Source of the DNA: JBGTKH01 sp041744735
GTDB taxonomy: Bacteria; Planctomycetota; Planctomycetia; Pirellulales; Pirellulaceae
Direction of reading: 5' to 3'
NCBI GenBank assembly: GCA_041744735.1
Contig: JBGTKH010000552.1
Location: 1 to 14,864, forward strand
Length of the DNA stretch: 14,864 nt
Shown here: positions 5,614-12,875 of the stretch, piece after piece
Position numbering within the stretch: position 1 is the stretch's first letter
Layout: every line of letters begins with the position of its first letter
Program-made: the position numbers and the translations under genes
The notes under the pieces: model-generated
The model's database searches: none
Seen by the model: the letters and a program-made list of their open reading frames with translations, nothing else
What the model was told of the DNA's origin: nothing

Positions 5614-6936
5614 TCACGGCCCAGTCGGCAATTCGACGCACGTCAAATCGCCGGCGGCGTTGCGGCAGTAGACTCGGTTGGCCGTCAGGACGGGGACAGT
5701 CCAGCACAACCCGTCGAGGACTTGGGCGCGGGCGATTTCGCGATATGCTTCGGGCGTGGCTTCGGCGAGTATCAGTTGGCCGTCGTCGCTAAAGATCAGC
5801 AGCTTGCCGTCGGCCACCAGCAGCGAACCGCAGCCGAACCCGCGCTGGCTCCAAGCGACTGCGCCCGTTTGAAAATTCATGCAGACCAGTTTGACGTTGC
5901 GCGACGAGTGCGAATTGCCGTCCATGCCGTACAGGTGTCCTTGCCACAGCACGCTGTTGTTGAAGTGGTTGCTCATGTCGCCGTTCTCATACACGGCCGA
6001 AAGTTTTCCGCCGGCCAGCCGCACCAGCGAGCAGCCGCGGTTGTAGCCGGTGGAAACGAAAATCGTGTCGCCCGACACAATCGGCGTGGTAGAATTGGTC
6101 GCGAAGCTGGTCTCCCACGCGTATCGATCGACTTCACTGCCATCGCCGGCACGCACCACCAACAGATCATCGTTGTTCAGCACAGCAATCAATGGCTCGC
6201 CGCTATGCTCGAAGGCCGTCGGCGTACCGTAGCCGGGACGATATTTGGCCGTTTGCCAGAGCCGCTCGCCGGATGTTTTGTCGAACGCCACGGTGCGGCC
6301 GGCATCGACAATCAGCATCTCCTTCAAGACCAGCGGCGAACACGTGAAGCCCCACTGCGGCATCTTTACGCCCAGTTCGTACTGTAACTCTTTCGACCAA
6401 CGAATCGCGCCGTCGGCCGCGTCGAAACAGAACAAGTGTCCTTCGCGGCTGAGCGTATAAACGCGGTCTCCGTCGACTGTCGGCGTCGCACCGGGGCCGC
6501 CGTCGTGCAAGTTGTCGACCAGTTCACAATCGTACGAATATTGCCACAGCGGCTCGCCGGTGTCGGCATTCAAACAGTACACGGTGTCTCGACCGTCCCG
6601 ATGTCCCATTGTGAACAGCCGGCCGTTTGCAATGCTCACCGCACTGAAGCCGGTGCCGACTTTTGTTTCCCAGATCTTTTGCAAACCTTCCTGCGGCCAG
6701 TTCGTCGACCAGCCCCTTTCGCGCGAGATGCCGTCGCCCTGCGGCCCGCGCCAATGCGGCCAGTAAGCTTCAGACCGCGGTTGTGTAACTGCTGCAGCAC
6801 TCGACTCGCCGGGGGACTGTCCTTGACCGCGCGATGCAACTTCAGGTATCGCGTCGGCGGCGCGTGGCACATCGCTGCGCGCACAGCCAGCCCATACGGA
6901 AGACACCAGCGCGAACACGGTGAAACATCGAATCAC
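5614..6936 (-). CDS. Exported PQQ-like beta-propeller repeat protein
   Basis: The protein has 440 residues from GTG 6936, which has AGGAG 9 bases ahead. The N-terminus is an export signal ending in SSVWAGC; the Cys could be lipidated, though Trp in place of the usual Leu makes the lipobox imperfect. After a low-complexity linker comes YWPHWRGPQGDGIS, the entry motif common in planctomycete propellers. About seven blades of PQQ/YVTN type follow, each with strand pairs such as NGRLFTMGHRDG..TVYCLNADTG, GDRVYTLSREGHLFCFDAAD, GDTIFVSTGYNRG and DGKLLIFSDDGQLILAEA. No quinoprotein dehydrogenase active-site Asp/Cys-Cys arrangement is evident, so a binding, scaffold or assembly role (BamB-like fold) is likelier than a redox enzyme. 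It lies 139 bases downstream of the Tat-exported gene on the same strand. Confidence 0.85.
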   Translation of the reverse strand: MIRCFTVFALVSSVWAGCARSDVPRAADAIPEVASRGQGQSPGESSAAAVTQPRSEAYWPHWRGPQGDGISRERGWSTNWPQEGLQKIWETKVGTGFSAVSIANGRLFTMGHRDGRDTVYCLNADTGEPLWQYSYDCELVDNLHDGGPGATPTVDGDRVYTLSREGHLFCFDAADGAIRWSKELQYELGVKMPQWGFTCSPLVLKEMLIVDAGRTVAFDKTSGERLWQTAKYRPGYGTPTAFEHSGEPLIAVLNNDDLLVVRAGDGSEVDRYAWETSFATNSTTPIVSGDTIFVSTGYNRGCSLVRLAGGKLSAVYENGDMSNHFNNSVLWQGHLYGMDGNSHSSRNVKLVCMNFQTGAVAWSQRGFGCGSLLVADGKLLIFSDDGQLILAEATPEAYREIARAQVLDGLCWTVPVLTANRVYCRNAAGDLTCVELPTGP

Positions 6937-6980
6937 AAGTACCGCTCCTCATCGAACTCTGTTCTTAATCCGTGACCGCC

Positions 6981-7021
6981 CTGAATCCGTGGGGCATAGA
7001 ATTGACGCCCCACGGATTCAG
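6981..7021. repeat. Perfect 15-base-arm inverted repeat
   Basis: CTGAATCCGTGGGGC (6981-6995) is exactly complementary to 7007-7021, with an 11-base loop. It lies 54 bases after the Tat-protein gene's stop and before the propeller gene's start, both on the minus strand. It could be a terminator (no T tract), an RNA-stability element shaping the operon, or a copy of a dispersed palindrome. Confidence 0.65.
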
Positions 7022-7075
7022 CACGACCACGGAATGCATCGACACAATATCTGTGCGGCCTATTCCCGCACGCGT

Positions 7076-8605
7076 TTAGCTGGCCAGTGCCGCTCGGGTT
7101 CTTGCGACCAACTGGTTGTCGCGTTCGCCCGAGCCGCGCAGTTTGAAAACGCTGGCGGCCAAGTAGCGGTCGCGCCAGGCGGGCGACAGGCTGTAGTAAT
7201 CTTCGAGCACGGCGGAACTGAATTTGTAATCGTGCGAGTCGATTCCTTTGGTGAACACCAACACGCGAGCCGCATCGATTAGCGCCGTCGAATCGCCGCC
7301 TTGCTGCAAGTACGACATCACTTGCCGCGCGGCGTTCATTGGGTCGCGACTTACGGCCGAGAAAATCTGACCGATGGCTTCTTCGCCGGACGCCTTCGAC
7401 TCGGCGGGAGCCAGTTGGTCGATGCGGAAATCGCCCACTTGGCCGCGGCCGCGCATGGCTTCGCGGAACAGTGGCAGAAAGGCGGCGTTTTGCAGCAGCA
7501 GCATGCGGCGAGTGTCGTCGTTGCCGCTGGCGTCGTAGGCGAATCGCATCGCGTTGCTGGTCGTCACCGTGTGCAGCGATACGATGCCAGGCTGGCGCAC
7601 CAGTAACTCACCTGCCTCGACCAACTGCGCGTCCCAAATCGATTGAGGCGACACGCCGCGATTGAGCAGCTCGACCACTTTGTCACACGCGTCTTGATAC
7701 GTCCCGTCGCGCAGCGTCGCCAGCATTTCGCCGGTCGCACCGTCGTCGATCTTGCCGTCGAGCCAATCGGCGCGGATCGCTTTCGAACGAGCCACGTTCT
7801 GCCGCCACGGCAGATCCGGCTCGCCGTCGCGCTTGGCCGGGTTGTCTGCTTCGTGCATCAGCAGCGCGTAGGCCAGCGACCGCAGCACCGGCTCGGCGTA
7901 ACGCCAGCCGATGCATTGCAGCGTCCGCCAACTATTGGCCACGAAGATCGCTTTGTGCCCGATCGAACGGAAATCTCGCGCACCGTAGCGGAAGAACAAT
8001 TCGTAGACGTCGTTCGCTCCGGCCGTGCGCGCCATACCGGCCACGGCGGCATCGACAGCCGGCTCGTCCCAGTTGTCCATCGCCGAGACGAACGCGTCGC
8101 GGGCTTTGCGCGCGGAGGGCACTGCCGATTCATCGACCGGCGACATCGTCCAATTCCCTTCGCTCACGTCCTGCGCCTGCGCCGACTTGAAATAATCCAG
8201 CGCCCAGAAGATCGGCAGCCACCGATGTTCAGCCGGCGACGACACGCTGGCCAAATGCGCCGAGTTCACCACCAGCACCGCGTGAAACTTGAAACCGACT
8301 TGCGGACGCGGCTGCACGTTTCGCACGCCGGCCAACAACAGCGCCGCCAGCACCTCACGATAGGAAACGCCGCGGCGAATGCGATCCGCCATTTCCTCCA
8401 GCAACCGGTCGCGCGGCGTGTCTTCCAACAGCCGCACCAGCGGTTCGATGTCGGACTGGAACTGAACCACCGTCGGATCCAGCTGCGTTTCGGCCGCTGC
8501 GACCGGCGGCAACTGCCGCAAGAACGCCAAGTCGCCAAGCCCCGCCAGCGCACCGCCAGCCACCGACAACTTCAAAAAATCCCGCCTTGTTGATTCGTAG
8601 TTCAT
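7076..8605 (-). CDS. Tat-exported helical protein of unknown function
   Basis: The protein has 509 residues from ATG 8605 (MNYESTRRDF); the frame extends upstream into the divergent promoter region and selA, but this start has a GGGGAG ahead and creates the Tat signal S-T-R-R-D-F-L-K with a hydrophobic stretch to about residue 38 (cleavage near VAAAET). The Tat route suggests folding in the cytoplasm before export, often to hold a cofactor. The mature protein is almost all helical and contains spaced His residues in well-structured contexts: KFHAVLVVNSAHLASV, AEHRWLPIFWALDYF, IGHKAIFVANSWRTL and YALLMHEADNPAKRD. These could bind metal or a redox cofactor, but that is inference. I do not recognise a characterised family. 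selA diverges 73 bases away; the propeller protein gene follows on the same strand. Confidence 0.85.
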   Translation of the reverse strand: MNYESTRRDFLKLSVAGGALAGLGDLAFLRQLPPVAAAETQLDPTVVQFQSDIEPLVRLLEDTPRDRLLEEMADRIRRGVSYREVLAALLLAGVRNVQPRPQVGFKFHAVLVVNSAHLASVSSPAEHRWLPIFWALDYFKSAQAQDVSEGNWTMSPVDESAVPSARKARDAFVSAMDNWDEPAVDAAVAGMARTAGANDVYELFFRYGARDFRSIGHKAIFVANSWRTLQCIGWRYAEPVLRSLAYALLMHEADNPAKRDGEPDLPWRQNVARSKAIRADWLDGKIDDGATGEMLATLRDGTYQDACDKVVELLNRGVSPQSIWDAQLVEAGELLVRQPGIVSLHTVTTSNAMRFAYDASGNDDTRRMLLLQNAAFLPLFREAMRGRGQVGDFRIDQLAPAESKASGEEAIGQIFSAVSRDPMNAARQVMSYLQQGGDSTALIDAARVLVFTKGIDSHDYKFSSAVLEDYYSLSPAWRDRYLAASVFKLRGSGERDNQLVARTRAALAS

Positions 8606-8630
8606 CTTTTCCACTCCCCGTGCCTGTAAC

Positions 8631-8659
8631 ATAATGAACGTCGCACAGCCGGTCATTAT
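8631..8659. promoter_or_regulatory. Symmetric element in the Tat-protein gene/selA divergent promoter region
   Basis: ATAATGA (8631-8637) and TCATTAT (8653-8659) are perfect inverted half-sites 15 bases apart, in the 73 bases between the two start codons. Each AT-rich half could also serve as part of a -10 box for the gene on its side (TTATAA at 8657-8662 region for selA). Centre spacing of 22 bases, two helical turns, would suit a dimeric regulator. It could equally be a chance result of two facing -10 regions. Confidence 0.4.
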
Positions 8660-8678
8660 AACAAAATGAAAGAAGAAA

Positions 8679-10097
8679 ATGTCCAACCCGCTCCGAAACA
8701 TCCCGTCCGTGAATGAACTGCTGGAAAGTCCGCCACTGCGGAAGCTGGTGGACCGCGTCAGCCGCAATGTGGTCGTGTCCGGCGTGCGTTCTTTCCTCGA
8801 CAATATGCGCAGCGAAGTGCAAACCGCTGCGTCGGAGATCAAACTGCCCACCGCGACCGATTTGGCCGAGCGGATTGCCGAATGGATCGTGGCCGAAGAG
8901 CAGCCGCCGTTGCGCCCGGTGATCAACGCGACGGGTGTCTTGCTGCACACAGGTTTGGGCCGCGCGCCGCTGGCCGACGAGGCGGTGCAGGCCATCGTCG
9001 AAGTGGCGGGCGGCTACGCCAGTTTGGAAGTAGACTTGGAAACCGGCGAACGATCGCAGCGCGTGCGGGCCGTCGAAAAACTGTTGCGCGAACTCACGGG
9101 TGCTCAGGCCGCGGTCGTCGTGAACAACAACGCCGCGGCGACGCTGCTGACGCTGACCGCTTTGGCGTATGGCCGTGAAGTGATTGCGTCGCGCGGCCAG
9201 TTGATCGAGATCGGCGGCAGCTTTCGTTTGCCGGATGTGATGACCTCCAGCGGCGCCCGGCTGCACGAAGTGGGCACGACGAACAAGACGCGCATCGGCG
9301 ACTTTGAATCGGCGATCAACGATCAAACTGCAGCCTTGATGCGCGTGCATACCAGCAACTACGTGATCGTCGGCTTTACCGAACAGCCGACGCTGGAAGA
9401 ACTGGTCGCGCTCGGCCGCAAGCGCGAGCTGCCGGTGATCGACGACATCGGCTCCGGCGCACTGATCGACTTCCGCAAATACGGACTGACCGACGAACCG
9501 GTCGCGGCCGACAGCATTCAAGCCGGCGCCGACGTGGTGCTGTTCAGCGGCGACAAGCTTTTGGGCGGCCCGCAGTGCGGCATCATCGTCGGCCGCAAGC
9601 CGATCATTCAAAAGATCGCCAAACATCCGATGATGCGGGCCCTGCGCGTGGACAAGATCACCCTAGCAGCGCTGGCCGCGACGCTGCGGTTGTACCGCGA
9701 CGTGGCTCAGGCCGAACGCTCGGTCCCGCTGCTCTCGCTGCTGAGCACGCCGATCGAGAACCTCAAGAACCGTGCCGAGCGGCTGGCCCCGCAACTGGCC
9801 GCCGCGCCGGCAGTCGCCGAAGCAGTGCCGGTGGAAGACGAAGCATTCCTGGGCGGCGGATCGCTGCCCACGCAGCGGATTGTTACTTGGTGCGTTGCGC
9901 TGAAGCCGGCAAAGGGTAGCGTGCAGACTTTGGCCCGCGCGCTACGCACGGGAACGCGGGCGGTCTTCGGCCGCGTCCAGCAGGATCGGCTGCTGCTTGA
10001 TCTGCGCAGCGTTCTGCCGGGTCAGGACATGCAGATCGTCGAATCAATTCAGACGCTTGACGCGGACGCCGACAAACCAGCGCCGGTAAGCGCGTAG
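8679..10097 (+). CDS. selA: L-seryl-tRNA(Sec) selenium transferase
   Basis: The 472-residue protein starts at ATG 8679; the AGAAG just upstream is a weak ribosome site. SelA is a PLP enzyme of the cytosol that converts seryl-tRNA(Sec) to selenocysteyl-tRNA(Sec) using selenophosphate. The N-terminal helical segment (LRNIPSVNELLESPPLRKL) is the tRNA(Sec)-binding region of the family. Next come the INATGVLLHTGLGRAPL motif (81-97), EVGTTNKTR, the PIDDIGSG-like stretch (LPVIDDIGSGAL), and the Schiff-base lysine K293 in VLFSGDKLLGGPQCGIIVGR, close to K295 of E. coli SelA. The length is normal and no part is missing. selB, selD and the tRNA(Sec) gene are not adjacent: the next gene downstream is an unrelated secreted protein. 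The presence of selA implies the organism makes selenoproteins. Confidence 0.95.
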   Translation: MSNPLRNIPSVNELLESPPLRKLVDRVSRNVVVSGVRSFLDNMRSEVQTAASEIKLPTATDLAERIAEWIVAEEQPPLRPVINATGVLLHTGLGRAPLADEAVQAIVEVAGGYASLEVDLETGERSQRVRAVEKLLRELTGAQAAVVVNNNAAATLLTLTALAYGREVIASRGQLIEIGGSFRLPDVMTSSGARLHEVGTTNKTRIGDFESAINDQTAALMRVHTSNYVIVGFTEQPTLEELVALGRKRELPVIDDIGSGALIDFRKYGLTDEPVAADSIQAGADVVLFSGDKLLGGPQCGIIVGRKPIIQKIAKHPMMRALRVDKITLAALAATLRLYRDVAQAERSVPLLSLLSTPIENLKNRAERLAPQLAAAPAVAEAVPVEDEAFLGGGSLPTQRIVTWCVALKPAKGSVQTLARALRTGTRAVFGRVQQDRLLLDLRSVLPGQDMQIVESIQTLDADADKPAPVSA

Positions 10098-10119
10098 CCC
10101 TCAACCACTCGCATGAGGG
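10098..10119 (+). terminator. Short hairpin directly after selA
   Basis: CCCTCA (10098-10103) pairs with TGAGGG (10114-10119) across a 10-base loop, starting right after the stop codon. The following ATTACATT is only moderately T-rich. It is a weak candidate for termination. The rest of the gap to 10298 shows no convincing gene or RNA. Confidence 0.35.
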
Positions 10120-10298
10120 ATTACATTCACGCCCATATATGGCCACAATAGTCGCTTGTGACGAATGTTAGTAATGTTCCGCCTAAGCATCAGATCGCAG
10201 CCGATTTTCTCGCTCGTGCGTGCTCGCAGATACGGATCGTGCAAATTACAATCGGTTGACAAGAGTACGTCACCTCACCTCGTTAGGATTCTAGTCGA

Positions 10299-11153
10299 TT
10301 GAGTCGCAGCGCCTTTCATCTTGTGATTCGCGGCATCTTGCTTCTGGCAGGGTCGCTGCTGCTGGCCGATTCGACGTCGGCCCAATGCGTTGTGCCGCGC
10401 GAACATCATCCCTGGGGACGTTTTGGTCTGGGTTCGTGGAAGCAAGTGCGCGTGCTGACGGAAACGCTGGACAGCAGCGGAAACGTGGTCAACACAACCA
10501 CTACCGAAACCAAAACCACGCTGATCGACGTCGATGACCAGAGCTACACGTTGGAGTTGGAAGTAACGGTGGAAGTCGCCGGCAAGCGATTCAGCGCGCA
10601 GCCGCAAATTGTGCGACAAGGTTTTAACGGTCAGAGCGACGGATATGCGGTGACTTACAAATCGATCGGCCCAGGTATCGTTACGATAGACGGACAGAGA
10701 ATCCCCAGCGAAGTTCGGCAGATCACGATCAACGGCGGAGACAGCAAGCGAGTGAGCACCGTTTATTACTCGGATCAGGTGGACCCCTATGTGCTGAAGC
10801 GCGATACAACGTCGACGGATGCCGCCGGGCAAGTCACGCAGTTCCAAACACAGGTGGACGTGATGGCCGTCAACATGCCTTACAAAGTGTTGACGGAGAT
10901 TAAGACCGCGTCGCACGTGAAGACCATCCACAAGCGCGAAAAGGGGAGCACGATAACGCTGGAAGTGCATTGCGCGGACGTGCCCGGCGGAGTCGTTTCG
11001 CATTCCTCAAAAGAACTCGACGAGACGGGCCATTTGATACGCCGCAGCACGCTGGAACTGATCGACTACGCCGGCTTTGATGACGCGGAAGATCCCGAAG
11101 TGGGGCGCCGCCGGCTTTTCAATCGCCTGCGTTCTCGCAAACCGCCACGCTAA
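10299..11153 (+). CDS. Secreted planctomycete-type hypothetical protein
   Basis: The 284-residue protein probably starts at TTG 10299, with AGGA 10 bases ahead; this gives a clean signal peptide (basic SRSAFHLVIRG, hydrophobic ILLLAGSLLLA, cleavage near TSAQC). The mature part is strand-rich. It begins HHPWGRFGLGSWKQVRVLTE, with alternating Thr-rich strands (TTTTETKTTL), and ends in a very basic tail (RRRLFNRLRSRKPPR). The look is of an extracytoplasmic beta protein of the kind that handles lipoprotein or outer-membrane traffic, but no catalytic motif is visible and I cannot name a family. Its last four bases overlap the stop codon of the convergent phosphatase gene. Confidence 0.75.
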   Translation: MSRSAFHLVIRGILLLAGSLLLADSTSAQCVVPREHHPWGRFGLGSWKQVRVLTETLDSSGNVVNTTTTETKTTLIDVDDQSYTLELEVTVEVAGKRFSAQPQIVRQGFNGQSDGYAVTYKSIGPGIVTIDGQRIPSEVRQITINGGDSKRVSTVYYSDQVDPYVLKRDTTSTDAAGQVTQFQTQVDVMAVNMPYKVLTEIKTASHVKTIHKREKGSTITLEVHCADVPGGVVSHSSKELDETGHLIRRSTLELIDYAGFDDAEDPEVGRRRLFNRLRSRKPPR

Positions 11154-12445
11154 TCAATCTTGGCCACGACGATCGTCCGGTCGTCCGACGGTGGTTGAGC
11201 ATCGGTGAACTTGTCGAGCGCAGAGAGAATCGCGGCGATCACTTCATTGGCGTCATTGCGGCATTGGCTCAACACGCGATCAAGTTGCGAGATGCCGAAC
11301 ATCTTTCCATCCGCATTCGCTGCTTCCGTAATACCGTCTGTGTAAAGGACGATCTGATCGGCAGGCTGAAGCTGATGGACGGCGTCTTCGTACGATTGAC
11401 CGGCGGTAACGCCCAGAGGCAGGCCCCGGGCGCCGTCGAGCGAGGTCACCGAACCGTGGGCACATGGTTTCACGCGCGGCGGGTTATGTCCCGCGGAAGA
11501 ATAGGTGAGCGTAAGTGTTGCCGGATCGTAGACGCCGTAGAACGCCGTGATGAATCCGCCCATGTCGCTGGAGTAGCGTTTGGTCAGGTGCCCGTTCAGA
11601 AACTTGAGCATTTCGCCGGGCGAATCCGAATTGCCGGGATACATGTGCGCGATGCTGTGCGTAACGGCCATCATCACCGCGGCCGGCGTGCCGTGTCCGC
11701 TGACGTCGGCAATCAGGAGGCCCCACTTCCCAGCGGCCAAAGGAAAGAAATCGTAATAATCGCCACCCGCACGCTGCGACGTTTGATAGTGCGTGGCCAG
11801 ATTCATCGTCGGAATATCGGGTAACTGAGTCGGCAGCAGCGTTCGCTGGATATAACCGACGACTTGCATTTCATGGTCGACCATTTCGTAGGCCTCGCGC
11901 ACTTGATCGGCCAACACCAGATTCTGCGTGGCTCGGCCAAACAAGTTCGACGTCCACAGCAGCTCGGGCAATTGCTCGCGGTCGAACGCGTCGGGCTCGG
12001 CGCGAGTAATCACGACCATGTTCTGCGCGATCCCCTCGTCGAACAGCGGAAGTGCGATCAGTGACCGCTGGCCGGAAAGGTATTCAAACGTGGGATCGTC
12101 ATCCGCGATCTGCAGATCGTCAATGATCCGCGGCTGGTCCGCATACAACAATTCGCCGAGCAACCCGCCGTCTAAGATCGGTAGCCGCTCGGACTGCGTC
12201 CAAGGATTGACGTGGTCCTCCCAGCCGCTGAATCGCGTGATGCGATATTTCGGCGGATCGAGTCCGCGGCGGCTCAGCGAAATCCGCCGGTCGGTCGGCA
12301 TGATTCGCTGCATACGAGTGGCGTAAGCGGCGACCATCGCCTGCGGATCGCGCTGCCGGCTCATCTCGCGCATCAACGACACGATCTCGGTCAGCCGCTG
12401 CTGCCAGCCGGGACGAGTTCTCGCTCGACGCTTTGTCTTGGACAT
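11150..12445 (-). CDS. GAF-domain SpoIIE/PP2C-type serine phosphatase (RsbU-like)
   Basis: The protein has 431 residues from ATG 12445 (TTG 12463 in frame is less likely). A basic start (MSKTKRRARTRPGW) leads to a short helix, then a GAF-like sensory domain at about 30-165 (PILDGGLLGELLYADQPRII, RSLIALPLFDEGIAQNMVVI). A linker helix at about 175-205 ends in the QRTLLPTQLP motif typical of RsbU-type enzymes. The catalytic PPM domain has all metal-binding signatures: GGDYYDFF (227-234), ADVSGHG (246-252), SAGHNPP (317-323), LYTDGITEA (367-375) and SDDRT (420-424). It should dephosphorylate a phosphoserine protein, classically an anti-sigma-factor antagonist, in the cytoplasm. No antagonist or anti-sigma gene is nearby, so its partner is elsewhere. 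Confidence 0.92.
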   Translation of the reverse strand: MSKTKRRARTRPGWQQRLTEIVSLMREMSRQRDPQAMVAAYATRMQRIMPTDRRISLSRRGLDPPKYRITRFSGWEDHVNPWTQSERLPILDGGLLGELLYADQPRIIDDLQIADDDPTFEYLSGQRSLIALPLFDEGIAQNMVVITRAEPDAFDREQLPELLWTSNLFGRATQNLVLADQVREAYEMVDHEMQVVGYIQRTLLPTQLPDIPTMNLATHYQTSQRAGGDYYDFFPLAAGKWGLLIADVSGHGTPAAVMMAVTHSIAHMYPGNSDSPGEMLKFLNGHLTKRYSSDMGGFITAFYGVYDPATLTLTYSSAGHNPPRVKPCAHGSVTSLDGARGLPLGVTAGQSYEDAVHQLQPADQIVLYTDGITEAANADGKMFGISQLDRVLSQCRNDANEVIAAILSALDKFTDAQPPSDDRTIVVAKID

Positions 12446-12586
12446 GACTTCTCTCGTGATCAACGAGGCGAAGCGACCTGATTCAATACACCTTGATGGT
12501 CTTTCCGCAGCCGCGCGTCAAGTGGCAAACGCCAACGGGTCGGGAGTCTTTTTCCATTTTGTCGATTGGGACCACACTGCGGACTT

Positions 12587-12657
12587 TGTACGACGGGCCT
12601 CCGAGCCGGTCGATTAACGACTTAGGTGCATCGACGGGCTCGGAGGCCCGTCATACA
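12587..12657. repeat. Large palindrome (28-base arms) between the phosphatase gene and guaB
   Basis: 12587-12614 pairs with 12630-12657, mismatching at only two positions, with a 15-base loop (TAACGACTTAGGTGC). The core reads GACGGGCCTCCGAGCC and its complement. It lies in a divergent region where no terminator is needed, so it is more likely a dispersed palindromic repeat than a terminator. The 140 bases between the phosphatase start and this element hold no gene I can support, only short open frames. Confidence 0.7.
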
Positions 12658-12690
12658 TCTTGTGCAGCTTCAATTCATGAACGGCCCTGC

Positions 12691-12786
12691 GACGCGTCTG
12701 GGTAGTGGTATATTTTCGTAGCCGAACTTGCCAAAAGTTCGGAAGTTTTGGCAACTTCCGCTACAAATTAGGCCACTACCCGCGTC
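12691..12786. repeat. Nested palindromic element upstream of guaB
   Basis: Three inverted repeats share one centre. The outer GACGCG (12691-12696) pairs with CGCGTC (12781-12786). The middle GGGTAGTGG (12700-12708) pairs with CCACTACCC (12773-12781). The inner 12718-12736 pairs with 12746-12764, with 2 mismatches in 19. The inner part can refold into two perfect hairpins, CCGAACTT-GCCAA-AAGTTCGG (12722-12742) and GGAAGTT-TTGGC-AACTTCC (12741-12759), whose loops GCCAA and TTGGC are complementary. It ends 89 bases before the guaB start. It could be a mobile palindromic unit or a structured leader. Confidence 0.7.
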
Positions 12787-12875
12787 TCCGGCAAGTTGTC
12801 AATCCGGCGTCAGGTCGCCATAATGCGGGATCAAACCACTTCCGCAATTCAGACTCACTAGCCCACCAACTCAAC

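Noticed and set aside
5722..6387. Plus-strand open frame opposite the propeller gene
   Set aside because: It is antisense to regular propeller repeats and has no protein-like features of its own.
7643..8593. 316-codon plus-strand open frame opposite the Tat-exported protein gene
   Set aside because: Its Arg/His/Gln-rich translation is typical of an antisense shadow; the minus-strand gene has a ribosome site and a Tat signal.
8355..9626. Long minus-strand open frame across selA
   Set aside because: It is antisense to conserved SelA motifs and rich in His/Arg/Gln, as expected for a shadow of GC-rich coding sequence.
10256..10261. TTGACA as a -35 box for the secreted protein gene at 10299
   Set aside because: No -10 box is found at 16-18 bases; the nearest TAGGAT is 22 bases away.
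10098..10298. Possible tRNA(Sec) gene after selA
   Set aside because: No long acceptor stem, TTCAA arm or TCA anticodon arrangement could be found in the gap.
11195..11824. Plus-strand open frame opposite the phosphatase domain
   Set aside because: It is antisense to all PP2C metal-binding motifs.
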